Numbered from the stretch's first letter, positions 8,409-17,773 are shown. The stretch: DNA of 64,000 nucleotides from Dethiosulfatarculus sandiegensis (GCF_000931935.2 NZ_AZAC01000016.1:1-64000), one strand, 5' to 3'. Translations and numbers: made by a program. Notes: a model not told the origin generated them from the letters alone.

Positions 8409-9377
8409 TCAATTAAGGATGGGTTGACAATTGTCACAAAGCACGTGGTGCCCCTTTTCCATTTCAAACCAGTCCGGCGGGGACAAGGAACAACTGGCCT
8501 CCGGCTTGGGACAACGGCTGCAAAAACGGCAGCCCGGAATCCGTCCCACCAGGTTGGGCGGTTCTCCGCTGATGGGCATTAAGCGGCTGATTTCCCCGTC
8601 CAAGCGGGGGAAGGAGGCCAGAAGAGCCTTGGTGTAAGGGTGGCCCGGATGTCTGAACACCTGGTCCACCCGGCCTTTTTCCACCAGTTGACCGGCATAC
8701 ATGATGCCGATATGGTCTGATATCTCCGCCACAATGGATATGTCATGGGAGATGAAGATCATGCCCATGTTGAAATCGGTCTGCAGCTTCTTTATCTGCT
8801 TCAAGATCTGATCCTGCACGATCACGTCCAGGGCCGTGCTGGGCTCATCGGCAATGATCAGCTTGGGGCGCAGGGCCAGAGCCATGGCGATTATGGCCCT
8901 TTGCTTCATGCCTCCGGAGTATTGGTGGGGATAGTCGTTGATTCTGCTTCTATCCATGCCCACCAGATCGAAAAGGGCTTTCACCCTGGCCAAGGCTTCC
9001 TCCTTGCCCACCTTTGGTTCATGGGTGGTTATGGCTTCTATGATCTGGTCTCCCACCCGATGCACCGGGTTAAGGGCGTTCATGGCGGCCTGAAAGATCA
9101 TAGCCATTTCTTTCCAGCGCAGTTCCCTGAGTTTTTCCTTGGGCATTTGGGCCAAATCCGCGCCCTCCAAGAGGATTGAACCGCCGGTTATGCTTCCGTT
9201 CGGCGGCAAGAGGCCCATGAGGCCCATGCCTATGGTCGTCTTGCCGCAACCGGATTCACCCACCAGGCCCAGGGTTTCTCCCGCCTTCAGGGAAAAATTC
9301 ACCCCTTCCACCGCCTTGAGCAGACCGGACGAGGTTTTATAGCCAATGCTCAGGTCTTTAACTTCAATCAGGTTCAT
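8409..9377 (-). CDS. Peptide/nickel-type ABC importer ATPase (DppD/OppD-like)
   Basis: 322 residues with Walker [17 protein letters not shown]-loop [18 protein letters not shown], the signature in [16 protein letters not shown] and Walker [12 protein letters not shown]. The C-terminal domain has the Cys-rich OppD/DppD pattern ([15 protein letters not shown]), which suggests a metal or Fe-S site. The Q-loop with Gln-Ala in place of Gln-Asp-Pro is usual for DppD. The start lies one base after the stop of the upstream permease gene, so translation is probably coupled. It pairs with the 7403-8392 ATPase. Confidence 0.93.
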   Translation of the reverse strand: MNLIEVKDLSIGYKTSSGLLKAVEGVNFSLKAGETLGLVGESGCGKTTIGMGLMGLLPPNGSITGGSILLEGADLAQMPKEKLRELRWKEMAMIFQAAMNALNPVHRVGDQIIEAITTHEPKVGKEEALARVKALFDLVGMDRSRINDYPHQYSGGMKQRAIIAMALALRPKLIIADEPSTALDVIVQDQILKQIKKLQTDFNMGMIFISHDISIVAEISDHIGIMYAGQLVEKGRVDQVFRHPGHPYTKALLASFPRLDGEISRLMPISGEPPNLVGRIPGCRFCSRCPKPEASCSLSPPDWFEMEKGHHVLCDNCQPILN

Positions 9378-9378
9378 A

Positions 9379-10326
9379 TCAGCCTGCCGCCGTCTCTTCC
9401 CGGAGCCTGGGATCCAGGATTTCCTCCATGGCCCTGCCGAGCATGTAAAAGGAAAGGGTGATCAGGGAGATGCAGATGCCGGGCGGTAACAGCCACCAGG
9501 GGGCCTGGAACATGTGGCCTGTTTTCCAGACCCATTGCAGCATCATGCCCCAGCTCACCGTGCCCGGATCTCCGAATCCCAAAAAGGCCAAGGCCGCTTC
9601 TATCACAATGGCCGAGGTGACCCTGAAGGTCATATACAAAAAGGCCAGAGGCAGCACGTTGGGCATGATATGCCGGAAGATGATGCGTAAATGCCCGGCC
9701 CCCGCCACCTTGGCCGCATCGATAAAGGGCCTTTGCTTAAGGCTCAAGGTCTGGGCCCTTATCACCCGGCTTACTCCCGGCCAGCGGAAAAGGGCGATCA
9801 TAAGCACGATGGTCCAGATGTTAAGTTGGCCAAACAGGCTGGAAAGCATGAGCACCACCAAAAGGGTGGGCATGACCATGATCATATCCGCTGCGCGCAT
9901 CAAGAAGGTGTCTGCAAAGCGGCCCATGTATCCCGCCACCATGCCGATGCTCACCCCCAAAAATACGCTCATAAAGGCCGCCGAGATGCCCACCATAAAG
10001 GCAACCCGGGCTCCGGCCAGAAGCTGGCTTAAAATGTCCCTGCCCATGAAATCCGTGCCCAAAGGATGGGTCAGGCTGGGGCCCTGGGCAAAGACCACAT
10101 TGGGGTCCACCCCGGTCATGGGGTTGTACATGGGGTCTATCATCGGCGGGACATAACTGAACAAAGCCATTAAAAAGAACATGGCGAGCAGGGTCAGGCC
10201 TATTCTTCCCAAGAGGTTTTTTCTGAATATCCGCCAATTTTCCCTAAGCCTGGCCCACTGGTCCGCCTTGGCCGGAGATGAGTTCAGGTTGCTTTGGCTG
10301 CCTGGCATTTGCACGACCTTTTCCAT
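9379..10326 (-). CDS. Peptide/nickel-type ABC importer permease (DppC/OppC-like)
   Basis: 315 residues. It has an N-terminal cytoplasmic tail, a first membrane segment (LLGRIGLTLLAMFFLMALF), the OppC N-terminal motif HPLGTDFMGRDILSQLLAGAR, then five further membrane segments. The EAA-type coupling loop is visible at AAKVAGAGHLRIIFRHIMPN. It forms the membrane channel with the DppB-like subunit. The ATG at 10326 has AAAGG eight bases upstream and lies 12 bp after the dppB-like stop. Confidence 0.93.
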   Translation of the reverse strand: MEKVVQMPGSQSNLNSSPAKADQWARLRENWRIFRKNLLGRIGLTLLAMFFLMALFSYVPPMIDPMYNPMTGVDPNVVFAQGPSLTHPLGTDFMGRDILSQLLAGARVAFMVGISAAFMSVFLGVSIGMVAGYMGRFADTFLMRAADMIMVMPTLLVVLMLSSLFGQLNIWTIVLMIALFRWPGVSRVIRAQTLSLKQRPFIDAAKVAGAGHLRIIFRHIMPNVLPLAFLYMTFRVTSAIVIEAALAFLGFGDPGTVSWGMMLQWVWKTGHMFQAPWWLLPPGICISLITLSFYMLGRAMEEILDPRLREETAAG

Positions 10327-10337
10327 GTCTTGGACCT

Positions 10338-11309
10338 TTAGTATCTGATCCTGGGGTCAAGATAGGCATAAAGCACATCGACCACCAGGTTGGAGAACAA
10401 AACCACCGTGGCTATGAGCAGAAATGAAGCCTGGGCAAGTGGATAGTCGTTGTGACTCACCGCAAAGACCAACTCCCTGCCTATGCCCGGCCAACTGAAG
10501 ACCGTTTCCGTGAGGGCTCCGCCGTTAATGGAAAACGCGAGGCTCAAGCCTACACTGGTGACCACCGGCAAATAGGCGTTCGGCGCGGCATGGTGGTTTC
10601 TGATTTTCTTTTCAGTCAGCCCCTTGGCCCGGGCGGTTATGATGTAGTCTTCCTTCAGGGTGTCGAGCATGGAGCTGCGCATCACCAGAAGGTAGCTGCC
10701 GAAATGCATTATAAAGAGGGTAAACAGGGGCAGGGCCATGTGGTGCAGCACATCCAGGCCCTTTTGGAAGAATCCCGAGTCGGGGTTGATCCATATCTCC
10801 GGGGAAATCATGCCGTTTATAGGGAACCAGCTGAGCTTAAAGCCAAAGAACCAGATCATCAGAAGGGCCAGCCAGGGCAGAAAGAGGGTGTGGGTGAAAA
10901 GGCTTATGATGGTAAGGGTGATATCGGTTTTTTTGCCCTTGTGCCAACTGGCGATCTTGCCCCAGGAGATCCCCACCAGGGCGGAGAGGATCACCGAGGT
11001 GGTGAAAAGCAAAATAGTGTTCGGCAGCCTTTGGCCGATAACCCGCATCACCGGCTCGCCATAGTGAAACGAATGCCCCAGGTTGCCGGTGAAGAAGTTT
11101 TTAAGATAGTGGATGTACTGGGTGAAAAGCGGCTCATCCAGTCCCAGTTGGGATATGAGCAGGGCCGCGTCTTCAGGAGTCATGTTCGGGTCCACCATGC
11201 GGGAAATAGGGTCACCGGGCGCCAGGCGGAAGAGAACAAAAAGAACCGTCAGGATCACGAAAAGAATTATCACGATCTGAACGAATCTTTGCACAATGTA
11301 TCTTTTCAT
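10338..11309 (-). CDS. Peptide/nickel-type ABC importer permease (DppB/OppB-like)
   Basis: 323 residues from the ATG at 11309. This start is chosen because it gives the canonical DppB N-terminus MKRYIVQRFVQIVIILFVI; longer in-frame starts add about 44 residues with no family similarity. The typical RLAPGDP motif follows the first membrane segment. The EAA-like loop is TARAKGLTEKKI, and the C-terminus ends VVDVLYAYLDPRIRY, standard for the family. It is the second gene of the importer operon, about 195 bp after the binding-protein gene. That gap often holds a stem-loop or a secondary start, but no clear one is seen here. Confidence 0.92.
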   Translation of the reverse strand: MKRYIVQRFVQIVIILFVILTVLFVLFRLAPGDPISRMVDPNMTPEDAALLISQLGLDEPLFTQYIHYLKNFFTGNLGHSFHYGEPVMRVIGQRLPNTILLFTTSVILSALVGISWGKIASWHKGKKTDITLTIISLFTHTLFLPWLALLMIWFFGFKLSWFPINGMISPEIWINPDSGFFQKGLDVLHHMALPLFTLFIMHFGSYLLVMRSSMLDTLKEDYIITARAKGLTEKKIRNHHAAPNAYLPVVTSVGLSLAFSINGGALTETVFSWPGIGRELVFAVSHNDYPLAQASFLLIATVVLFSNLVVDVLYAYLDPRIRY

Positions 11310-11505
11310 GTCCCATCCATCTTTTTGATCCCGGGTTTCTTTCCGCCCGGCGGGCAGGATGCAAAAACCCCGACATCTGTGGTCGGAAAAACCGCGATTT
11401 AATTTTTGAAAAATCAGACTTCGGTAACTTTTCAAACCCACATAAACTTTTTAGCTTACCCGGTTTTGGGGCTCTTTTTTCCAAAGGCCTTTGCCGGTTC
11501 GTTTT

Positions 11506-13254
11506 CTAGTCGACCGGCCTGACCTCGCACATGGACCAAATATTGCCGATGCCGCCTGTGGTGGAGACCCAACCTTTAAAGTGGTCGGTTCGCACCCCTT
11601 CCACCAAAAGCGGATTATACAAAGGAATATAAGGCACCTGGATCATTAGAATTTCTTGCAGGCGGCAGACCAACTCCCTGCGTTCTTTTTTGTCCATGGC
11701 GCTGTTGGCGGCGATGGCCAGCTTGTCGTATTGCTTGTCTCTGAATCCACTCATGTTCCAGCCTCGTTTTCGGTCCATGCTGGAGTGGAAAAAGCTTCTC
11801 AGATAAGAGGGGTCAAGGCTGAGCCTGCCGTAACCCAAAACAAAACAGTCAAAGTCGTGCCGCCATTTAACCTGTTGAATAAGGGCGGAAAAGGCCATGG
11901 GTCTGGCCACCACCGGCAGACCGGCCTGCCTTAACCATTGCTGGATCATCATTCCGCTCATGGCCCGGTTGGGATCGTAGTCGGCCGGGGGTGTGAGGAT
12001 GGTGAACTCCTTGATTGGAGTCCCGTCCTTATTCAGAAGTGTACTGCCTTCCACAATGTTGCCTTGGCCGTCCACAGGACAGACATTCCAGGAATAACCC
12101 GCCTTGGTGAGTATTTCACAGGCCTTTTTCAGACGTTCTTCCCTGCTGAGGCCTTGACCGTAGACCGGTCCCCGGGGGCAGTAATAGAACAGGTTGCCCG
12201 GCGGAATTACGGAGCTGAGCGGCATGCCGTAGTTCTGCAGAATGCGGTGGATGATAAATTCCTTGTCGATCAAATAGGCAATGGCCTTTCTGAAGGCCAG
12301 GTCGCTAAAGGGTTTTTTACGCAGGTTGAACCCGAAAAAATAAAGTGCGCTTTTTTTACTGATAAAAAATTCAAGGGAGGGATCTTTCTCGATTTCCTTG
12401 AGATAGCCGGGCTGGATGCCGTTCCAGTACATATCCACCGCGCCTTTGCGCAGGGCTAAGATGGCGGCGTCGCTGATTCCGTATACCTTGAATAGAAGCC
12501 CCTTGATATATGGCCCGAGCTTGCGGCCTGCTATTTTCTTACCGCGGCCGAAAAACTGTTCATTATTAACAAGATAAATATAAACACCCTCGCGCCATTC
12601 CTTCAGCTTAAAGGGGCCTGCGCCCAAGGGTATCTTCACTTCGGCCTGTAACAGGCTGGCAAGGGGCTTTTTGGTCTTAAGGGCTTTTTCAGCCACGGGC
12701 TGCCATTGTTTTTTAGCCATTATGGGAGTGGTCATGGTTCTGGAAAGGAACATGGCCTTGGGTTCTTTGAGGGTGAAACGCACGGTATGATCGTCCAGCG
12801 CTTCAATTTTGGTTACAAATTTCCACTTGGAATAAAAACGTGGAATTTTGAATTTCTTTATTAGCTGGGCGGTGAAAACCACATCATGGGCAGTGAAGGG
12901 GCTGCCGTCCGACCAGTTGCATGGTTTTAGTTTTACCAGGTAGGTGCAGTTGGCCTTATCATAAACCGGCATGGATTCGGCCAGCCAGGGGATCAGGTCC
13001 AGGTTTTGGGGTTCATGGGTGTAAAGGGGCTGGTAGATCAGTTTCAGTACGTTGTTGGACCAGATGTCGCTGGCCAGCCATGGGTTCAAGGTTTTGGGCT
13101 CTTCTAATACCCCCACCTTTAACAGGTTGTGATCCCAGGCATTTTTGTCCTTAGCCTGCACCCCTTGTGGTATGAGCAGAAGAAAAAGGGCAAAAACGGT
13201 CGTAATGATCAGTCCGGCCCGTCCGATAAGGCCTTTAGCATGGGGGATGAGCAT
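11506..13254 (-). CDS. Extracellular solute-binding protein family 5 (peptide/nickel-type receptor)
   Basis: 582 residues from the ATG at 13254, which has GGGAG five bases upstream. A TTG at 13272 is an alternative. The signal peptide has a hydrophobic core (LIITTVFALFLLLIP) and probable cleavage after VQA. Family 5 hallmarks follow: VGVLEEPKTLNPWLASDIWS near the mature N-terminus, then WSDGSPFTAHDVVFTAQLI and KPFSDLAFRKAIAYLIDKE. It captures substrate in the periplasm for the downstream permease and ATPases. It is the first gene of the operon. The mature protein is within the usual size range, and no truncation is visible. Confidence 0.92.
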   Translation of the reverse strand: MLIPHAKGLIGRAGLIITTVFALFLLLIPQGVQAKDKNAWDHNLLKVGVLEEPKTLNPWLASDIWSNNVLKLIYQPLYTHEPQNLDLIPWLAESMPVYDKANCTYLVKLKPCNWSDGSPFTAHDVVFTAQLIKKFKIPRFYSKWKFVTKIEALDDHTVRFTLKEPKAMFLSRTMTTPIMAKKQWQPVAEKALKTKKPLASLLQAEVKIPLGAGPFKLKEWREGVYIYLVNNEQFFGRGKKIAGRKLGPYIKGLLFKVYGISDAAILALRKGAVDMYWNGIQPGYLKEIEKDPSLEFFISKKSALYFFGFNLRKKPFSDLAFRKAIAYLIDKEFIIHRILQNYGMPLSSVIPPGNLFYYCPRGPVYGQGLSREERLKKACEILTKAGYSWNVCPVDGQGNIVEGSTLLNKDGTPIKEFTILTPPADYDPNRAMSGMMIQQWLRQAGLPVVARPMAFSALIQQVKWRHDFDCFVLGYGRLSLDPSYLRSFFHSSMDRKRGWNMSGFRDKQYDKLAIAANSAMDKKERRELVCRLQEILMIQVPYIPLYNPLLVEGVRTDHFKGWVSTTGGIGNIWSMCEVRPVD

Positions 13255-13329
13255 CTTTTCTCCCGATGACAACCTTTAAAGGGACTTTTTAAGGACAATC
13301 AGGCCGTGAATCCAGCCTGTATTTAAAAT

Positions 13330-13358
13330 TAAGTACCACACCAAAATAAAGGTGACAA
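13330..13358 (-). promoter_or_regulatory. Possible sigma70-type promoter of the peptide importer operon
   Basis: On the minus strand, TTGTCA (13358-13353) and TACTTA (13335-13330) are separated by 17 bp, about 75 bp before the binding-protein start. Both boxes match the consensus at four of six positions. The rest of the 13255-13681 gap shows nothing else that could be supported. Confidence 0.4.
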
Positions 13359-13681
13359 ATAAAGATATTTGTTTTTTTGTTTTTCCGGTGGCGCTGTTTG
13401 AGTAAAGTATATTATTGATGTCTTTTCCCATATATTACGTCAGAAATTGCCCGGGTCCTGTGTGTTGAAATCTGAATCTCAAAATTTTACATAGCAAAAC
13501 AAAGGTTAAGAAACTTGATAATTGTTTTTGGATTATTCTGCAATGATACTCCGGTAAAGCATATCATCGACATATTTTTAAACACGTTACAGCTAATTAC
13601 TTGATTCCTCAGCGCCTGGAACCGGGTTCTCTAAATCTTACTGAGAATCTTTTTTAAAAGTAAAGGACATAAAGCACGAGC

Positions 13682-13710
13682 TTGACAGTATTGTTTTAGC
13701 CTGCTATGAA
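13682..13710 (+). promoter_or_regulatory. Near-consensus sigma70 promoter of korABDC
   Basis: TTGACA at 13682-13687, a 17-bp spacer, and TATGAA at 13705-13710, with TG one base before the -10 box (extended -10). The start of korA is 65 bp further on. This is the best-matching vegetative promoter seen in the window. It suggests strong constitutive expression of the oxidoreductase. Confidence 0.7.
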
Positions 13711-13775
13711 ATATTCAATGCAAAAAGTGAAATAAATAAATCATAAAATACCCATTCCAGGGAGGCGTAATAATT

Positions 13776-14918
13776 ATGGCCGACAGCCTTATCGTACAGG
13801 GCAATGAGGCCTGTGTTCTGGGAGCCTTGGCCGCCGGTTGCGGCTTTTTTGCCGGTTATCCCATTACCCCGGCCTCGGAGATAGCGGAGTTGATGTCTCG
13901 TGATCTGCCCGGAAGACAAGGGGTTTTTGTACAGATGGAAGACGAGATCGCCTCTATCAGCGCAGTTATAGGGGCCTCGTGGGGGGGCAGATTATCCTTG
14001 ACCGCAACCAGCGGGCCCGGTTTTTCCCTGATGCAGGAGGGGATAGGCTATGCGGCCGAGACTGAAACCCCCTGCGTAATTATTGATGTTCAAAGGGGTG
14101 GCCCCTCCACAGGGCAGCCCACCATTTCCGCTCAGCAGGATATTTATCAGGCCAAGTACGGCAGCCATGGCGATTATGAGGTGATCGTGTTATGCCCTTC
14201 TTCGGTGCAAGAGGCCTTTGATCTGACTTACAAAGCCTTTCACCTTGCAGAGCGATTTCGCACGCCGGTGATTCTGCTTTCAGACGAGATTGTGGGTCAC
14301 ACCAGGGAAAAACTTAAAATTCCGGAAAATTTGGAAACGGTGCAGCGAAAGCCTCCCAAGACGCCTCCGGCCGACTATCAGATGTACAAGCCGGGCCCGG
14401 ACGGACTTTTGGACGGCATGCCCGGCCTGGGGCGGGGATACGACATTTTGGTGGACGGGCAGCTTCATGACGAGACTGGCAACAGAAAGGGCGGGGATAT
14501 CAAAGCCTCGGCCAGGTTGGTTGAAAGGTTGTGTAACAAGATAATCGACCACACCCAAGAACTTACGGATATTGAAGAACGCTCTTTAGATGACGCCGAT
14601 GAAGTCTTTGTGTGCTTTGGCCCGGTGGCCCGCTCCGCTTTACATACAGTGAGTCTGGCCAGGGAACAGGGCCTTAAGGCGGGATGCTTGAAGTTGAGAA
14701 CCCTGTGGCCTTTTCCCGATGAAAAGTTGAGACAACTTTTAAGGGGCGTGAAAAGGGTGTTGGTGCCTGAGATGAATATAGGCAAGCTGTGCCGGGAGGT
14801 GAGAAGGGTGCTGCCGGAGTCTGGGCGGGTTATTTCCCTGCCCAAACTTGGCGGGGATCTGCACACCCCTGATGAGCTGATGAACGCCTTAAGTAAACCT
14901 TTACGGAAAGGTTTTTGA
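13776..14918 (+). CDS. korA: 2-oxoacid:ferredoxin oxidoreductase, alpha subunit (KorA-like)
   Basis: 380 residues. It begins with the alpha-subunit signature GNEACVLGALAAGCGFFAGYPITPASEIAELM, read here in pieces (residues about 8-40), followed by the thiamine-pyrophosphate pyrimidine domain (TATSGPGFSLMQEGIGYAAE). The C-terminal half holds the transketolase-C-like domain (LKLRTLWPFPDEKLRQL, then VPEMNIGKL). The subunit order alpha, beta, ferredoxin, gamma in one operon is that of 2-oxoglutarate-type enzymes. The enzyme oxidatively decarboxylates 2-oxoglutarate (or another 2-oxoacid) to the acyl-CoA and reduces ferredoxin, or runs in reverse during CO2 fixation. A GGGAGG site lies upstream of the ATG. 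Confidence 0.92.
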   Translation: MADSLIVQGNEACVLGALAAGCGFFAGYPITPASEIAELMSRDLPGRQGVFVQMEDEIASISAVIGASWGGRLSLTATSGPGFSLMQEGIGYAAETETPCVIIDVQRGGPSTGQPTISAQQDIYQAKYGSHGDYEVIVLCPSSVQEAFDLTYKAFHLAERFRTPVILLSDEIVGHTREKLKIPENLETVQRKPPKTPPADYQMYKPGPDGLLDGMPGLGRGYDILVDGQLHDETGNRKGGDIKASARLVERLCNKIIDHTQELTDIEERSLDDADEVFVCFGPVARSALHTVSLAREQGLKAGCLKLRTLWPFPDEKLRQLLRGVKRVLVPEMNIGKLCREVRRVLPESGRVISLPKLGGDLHTPDELMNALSKPLRKGF

Positions 14919-14919
14919 T

Positions 14920-15747
14920 ATGCACCCCTTGGCTGAAAAATACTTACGCAAAAGCGCGCTTCCGACCATTTACTGCCCGGGGTGCGGTCACGGAACCGTG
15001 CTTAACGCCTTTGTGCGGGCAATCGATGAACTTGCTATAGGCGATGAGCTGGCCCTGGTGGGCGGCATCGGCTGTTCGGGCTGGACCCCTGTTTTTATAA
15101 AGTCCGATGTGCTGCACACCCTGCATGGACGAGCCCTGGCCATGGCCACGGGCCTTAAATTGGCCCGGCCGGATCGCAAAGTGGTGGTTTTCACCGGAGA
15201 CGGGGATTGCCTGGCCATTGGGGGCAACCATTTCATGCATGCGGCCAGGCGCAACCTAGACCTCACGGTTGTTATGATGAACAACAATATCTATGGCATG
15301 ACCGGAGGTCAGACCGCTCCTTCAACTCCCTATGGGGCCATAACCCAGACCTCGCCCCACGGCAACCCGGAACCGGCCTTTGACGCCTGTGAACTGGCCC
15401 GTTCCTTTGGGGCCTCATTCATTGCCCGCTGGACCAGCGCCCATCCCCTGGGGCTCAAGAAATCCCTTAAACAGGCCATGGTCCACCAGGGGTTTTCCTT
15501 TGTGGAGGTCATGGTGCAATGCCCAACCCAGGCCGGGCGATACATGCACGGAACCTCTGATGCGCTGGAACTCATGCAAATGCTTAAGAAAAAAGCTATT
15601 CCAGTCAAAAAGGCCGATCAAAAAAGCCCCGAGGAGCTAAAAGGCAGGTTTACAGTCGGCAAGTTGCTTGAGAGAAACGGTTTGCCGGAATTCAGCCGCA
15701 CCCAGTACGACCTTATGCAAAGGGCCTCAAAGGAGCCGCGGGCATGA
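14920..15747 (+). CDS. korB: 2-oxoacid:ferredoxin oxidoreductase, beta subunit (KorB-like)
   Basis: 275 residues. The beta subunit carries the thiamine-pyrophosphate and a [4Fe-4S] cluster. YCPGCGHGTV near the N-terminus is the CxxC cluster motif. The GDGDCLAIGGNHFMHAARRN stretch and the NNNIYGMTGGQ motif form the Mg-TPP site, and GTSDALELM lies near the C-terminus. The start follows the korA stop by one base, and its stop overlaps korD by four bases, so translation is tightly coupled. Family length is normal. Confidence 0.93.
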   Translation: MHPLAEKYLRKSALPTIYCPGCGHGTVLNAFVRAIDELAIGDELALVGGIGCSGWTPVFIKSDVLHTLHGRALAMATGLKLARPDRKVVVFTGDGDCLAIGGNHFMHAARRNLDLTVVMMNNNIYGMTGGQTAPSTPYGAITQTSPHGNPEPAFDACELARSFGASFIARWTSAHPLGLKKSLKQAMVHQGFSFVEVMVQCPTQAGRYMHGTSDALELMQMLKKKAIPVKKADQKSPEELKGRFTVGKLLERNGLPEFSRTQYDLMQRASKEPRA

Positions 15748-15953
15748 TCAGTATAGATAAGGATTTCTGTAAGGGATGCGGGCTTTGCATCGGCGTGTGC
15801 CCTGAAGGGGTGCTGAAGCTCTCGGATGAACGTAATCAAAAGGGCTATCTCCTGCCCTTTGCCGAGTGCCCCGAGGCCTGTAATCATTGTCTTTTATGTG
15901 AAAGCGTCTGCCCTGATATGGCGCTTTATGTGGAGAAAGACCATGCGTCATGA
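15744..15953 (+). CDS. korD: Ferredoxin-like delta subunit of the 2-oxoacid oxidoreductase (KorD-like)
   Basis: 69 residues with two [4Fe-4S] motifs. The first is CKGCGLCIGVCPEGVL and the second CNHCLLCESVCPDMAL; an extra cysteine (AECPEAC) precedes the second. It moves electrons from the catalytic subunits to free ferredoxin. The ATG overlaps the korB stop by four bases, and the stop overlaps the korC start by 11 bases. Confidence 0.92.
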   Translation: MISIDKDFCKGCGLCIGVCPEGVLKLSDERNQKGYLLPFAECPEACNHCLLCESVCPDMALYVEKDHAS

Positions 15954-16488
15954 GGTGATGTTCGCCGGATTCGGCGGTCAGGGTGTGATCAAAGCGGCGA
16001 TTCTGCTAACCATTGGAGCGGGGCTGTATGAAGGCAGGGAGGTGGCTCAGACCCAATCCTATGGCCCTGAGGCCAGGGGAGGGGCCTGCCGCAGCCAGGT
16101 GGTTCTTTCGGAGAAGGCCATAGACTATATCAAGCCCCTTTGCATAGATGTACTTAGTGTGATGTCCCAGCCAGCCATGGATATGTACGGCAAGGATATT
16201 GACCCGGACAAGACCCTTGTTGTCTATGACTCCACCCTGGTGACCAACCTGCCGCCTCTGGTAAAAAAAGCCCACCCCATACCGGCTACAAGAGAAGCGG
16301 AGACTAAATTGGGCAAGGCGCTTTTTGCCAACATCATTATGCTCGGCGGTTTTTGCGCCCTTACCTCCATGGTGAGCCTCGATTCCCTGAAAAAGGCGCT
16401 AAAAGGAAACGTTCCTCCCCAGACCCTGGCCAAAAACCAAATGGCTCTTGACCTGGGCTATGAGCTGGCCAAAGGCTTGGCTGCTTGA
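15943..16488 (+). CDS. korC: 2-oxoacid:ferredoxin oxidoreductase, gamma subunit (KorC-like)
   Basis: 181 residues from the ATG at 15943, which has GGAG upstream and gives the canonical N-terminus MRHEVMFAGFGGQGVIKAA. Longer in-frame starts lie inside korD. The gamma signature continues with QTQSYGPEARGGACRSQVVLS. It completes the four-subunit KorABDC complex. It converges on the acyl-CoA dehydrogenase-fold gene with a terminator between them. Confidence 0.93.
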   Translation: MRHEVMFAGFGGQGVIKAAILLTIGAGLYEGREVAQTQSYGPEARGGACRSQVVLSEKAIDYIKPLCIDVLSVMSQPAMDMYGKDIDPDKTLVVYDSTLVTNLPPLVKKAHPIPATREAETKLGKALFANIIMLGGFCALTSMVSLDSLKKALKGNVPPQTLAKNQMALDLGYELAKGLAA

Positions 16489-16512
16489 GATAAATAGGCC
16501 GCTTTCCCTGAG

Positions 16513-16552
16513 AAACCCTTACCAACTTCATAGGTCGGACAAGGGTTTTTAA
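16513..16552 (+). terminator. Terminator after korC
   Basis: AAACCCTT at 16513-16520 pairs with AAGGGTTT at 16541-16548, extended inside by ACC/GGT and followed by T residues on the plus strand. It lies between two convergent genes. Confidence 0.65.
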
Positions 16553-16570
16553 ATCCGGCAGGGTGAGGAT

Positions 16571-17749
16571 TTATCTGAATATGGAGCGGGCCACCTGGGT
16601 GAGTTGGGCCTGGGTGGTGCCGCCGCCTATCTGAAACATCCTTACATCCCTGAGCATGCGCTCCAAAGGCAAATCCCTGGAATAACCAGCCGCGCCGAAC
16701 ATCTGTAAAGATTCACTCACCGCCTCAAAGGCCGCATGGCCGGTAAAGGCCTTGGCCATGGAGGATTCCTTTATCTCGGGCATCATGACATTGTTCGGCA
16801 AATACCTGGCTGTACAGGCTGAGCGGTAGATCAAAAGCCGGGCCGCATCCAGTTTGGTCTGGCCTTCGGCCATGATCCATTGCAGACCCTGGTATTGGGA
16901 GATGGCTTTGCCAAAGGTCTCCCTTTTTTTCATGTAATCGACTGCCAAGTCATGGGCTCCCTGGGCCAGCCCCAGGGCCACTGCGCTGGCTCCGGTGCGT
17001 TGTCCGTTGTAGCCGTACATGAGCTTTTTAAAGCCAGAGTAATTGGGCTTTAGCTCCGGGTCCGGCATCACCACTACATTTTCAAAGGGAACCAGGCAAT
17101 CTTCAAAGATAAGCTCTGTCTCGGGGATGCCCCTGAGACCCATGGCATCTTCCACCCGGCCAAAGCTGAATCCCGGATGCCCTTTATCCACCATTATTCC
17201 GCCGATGCCCTTTTCCGCACCGCTTTCATCGAAAAAACGAACGAAAATCAGGTTGGTTATGGAGATGCCTCCACCGGTTATCCAATGCTTGCGCCCGTTT
17301 ATCATATAGCCGTCTTTGGTCTTTTCTGCACGGGTTTTCAGTTCCGTCAGATTGGTGCCGGCCTGGGGCTCGGTCATGCCGATAGCGGGTTTATCGCCTT
17401 GCTTCAAAATGCGCTTGGCTGTGATTTTTCTTTGCTCTTCCGTGCCATAGGCCATGATGCAGCCCAAGGCCCCCATATTGGATTCAACCAGGATGCGCCC
17501 GGTTACCCCGCAGTATTTGGCAGCGGTCTCAATGGCCACTATGGCATCCAAAAGCGGCCTTTCCGGACCCCCGTATTTGTGGGGAATGGTCATGCCCAAA
17601 AGACCCAGCTCCCTCAGGCGCGATACGTTTTCCCAAGGATATTCATGATTGGCGTCCCAACGGGCCGCCTTGGGCGCGAATTCCTTTTTACCGAGTTCAT
17701 CCACCAGGGCAATGATTTTTTCCTGTTCTTCCGTGAATTCAAAATCCAA
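16571..17749 (-). CDS. Acyl-CoA dehydrogenase-fold flavoprotein, catalytic Glu missing (desulfinase-like)
   Basis: 392 residues with the three acyl-CoA dehydrogenase domains: N-terminal helices (1-120), a beta domain with MTEPQAGTN and WITGGG, and a C-terminal helical FAD domain (RETFGKAISQYQGLQW, MFGAAGYSRDLPLERMLRD). The usual catalytic Glu of the YEGT motif is replaced: the protein reads IGGGT (Gly376). The alternative Glu position of isovaleryl-type enzymes is Gln250 (YNGQRTGA). Arg85 sits in GRILVESNMG. This Arg/Gln/Gly set matches the published 3-sulfinopropionyl-CoA desulfinase (Arg84, Gln246, Gly366), so dehydrogenase activity is doubtful. The start is TTG with AAGGAG eight bases upstream. 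A five-codon out-of-frame ATG ORF overlaps the site. The gene follows an RpiR regulator gene by 24 bp. Confidence 0.85.
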   Translation of the reverse strand: MDFEFTEEQEKIIALVDELGKKEFAPKAARWDANHEYPWENVSRLRELGLLGMTIPHKYGGPERPLLDAIVAIETAAKYCGVTGRILVESNMGALGCIMAYGTEEQRKITAKRILKQGDKPAIGMTEPQAGTNLTELKTRAEKTKDGYMINGRKHWITGGGISITNLIFVRFFDESGAEKGIGGIMVDKGHPGFSFGRVEDAMGLRGIPETELIFEDCLVPFENVVVMPDPELKPNYSGFKKLMYGYNGQRTGASAVALGLAQGAHDLAVDYMKKRETFGKAISQYQGLQWIMAEGQTKLDAARLLIYRSACTARYLPNNVMMPEIKESSMAKAFTGHAAFEAVSESLQMFGAAGYSRDLPLERMLRDVRMFQIGGGTTQAQLTQVARSIFR

Positions 17750-17773
17750 ACTTCATGCTCCTTGGCAAATATC

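Noticed and set aside
10452-11402. 316-codon plus-strand open frame opposite the permease gene
   Set aside because: The minus-strand frame encodes a clear DppB permease; the plus frame is a composition shadow with no domain.
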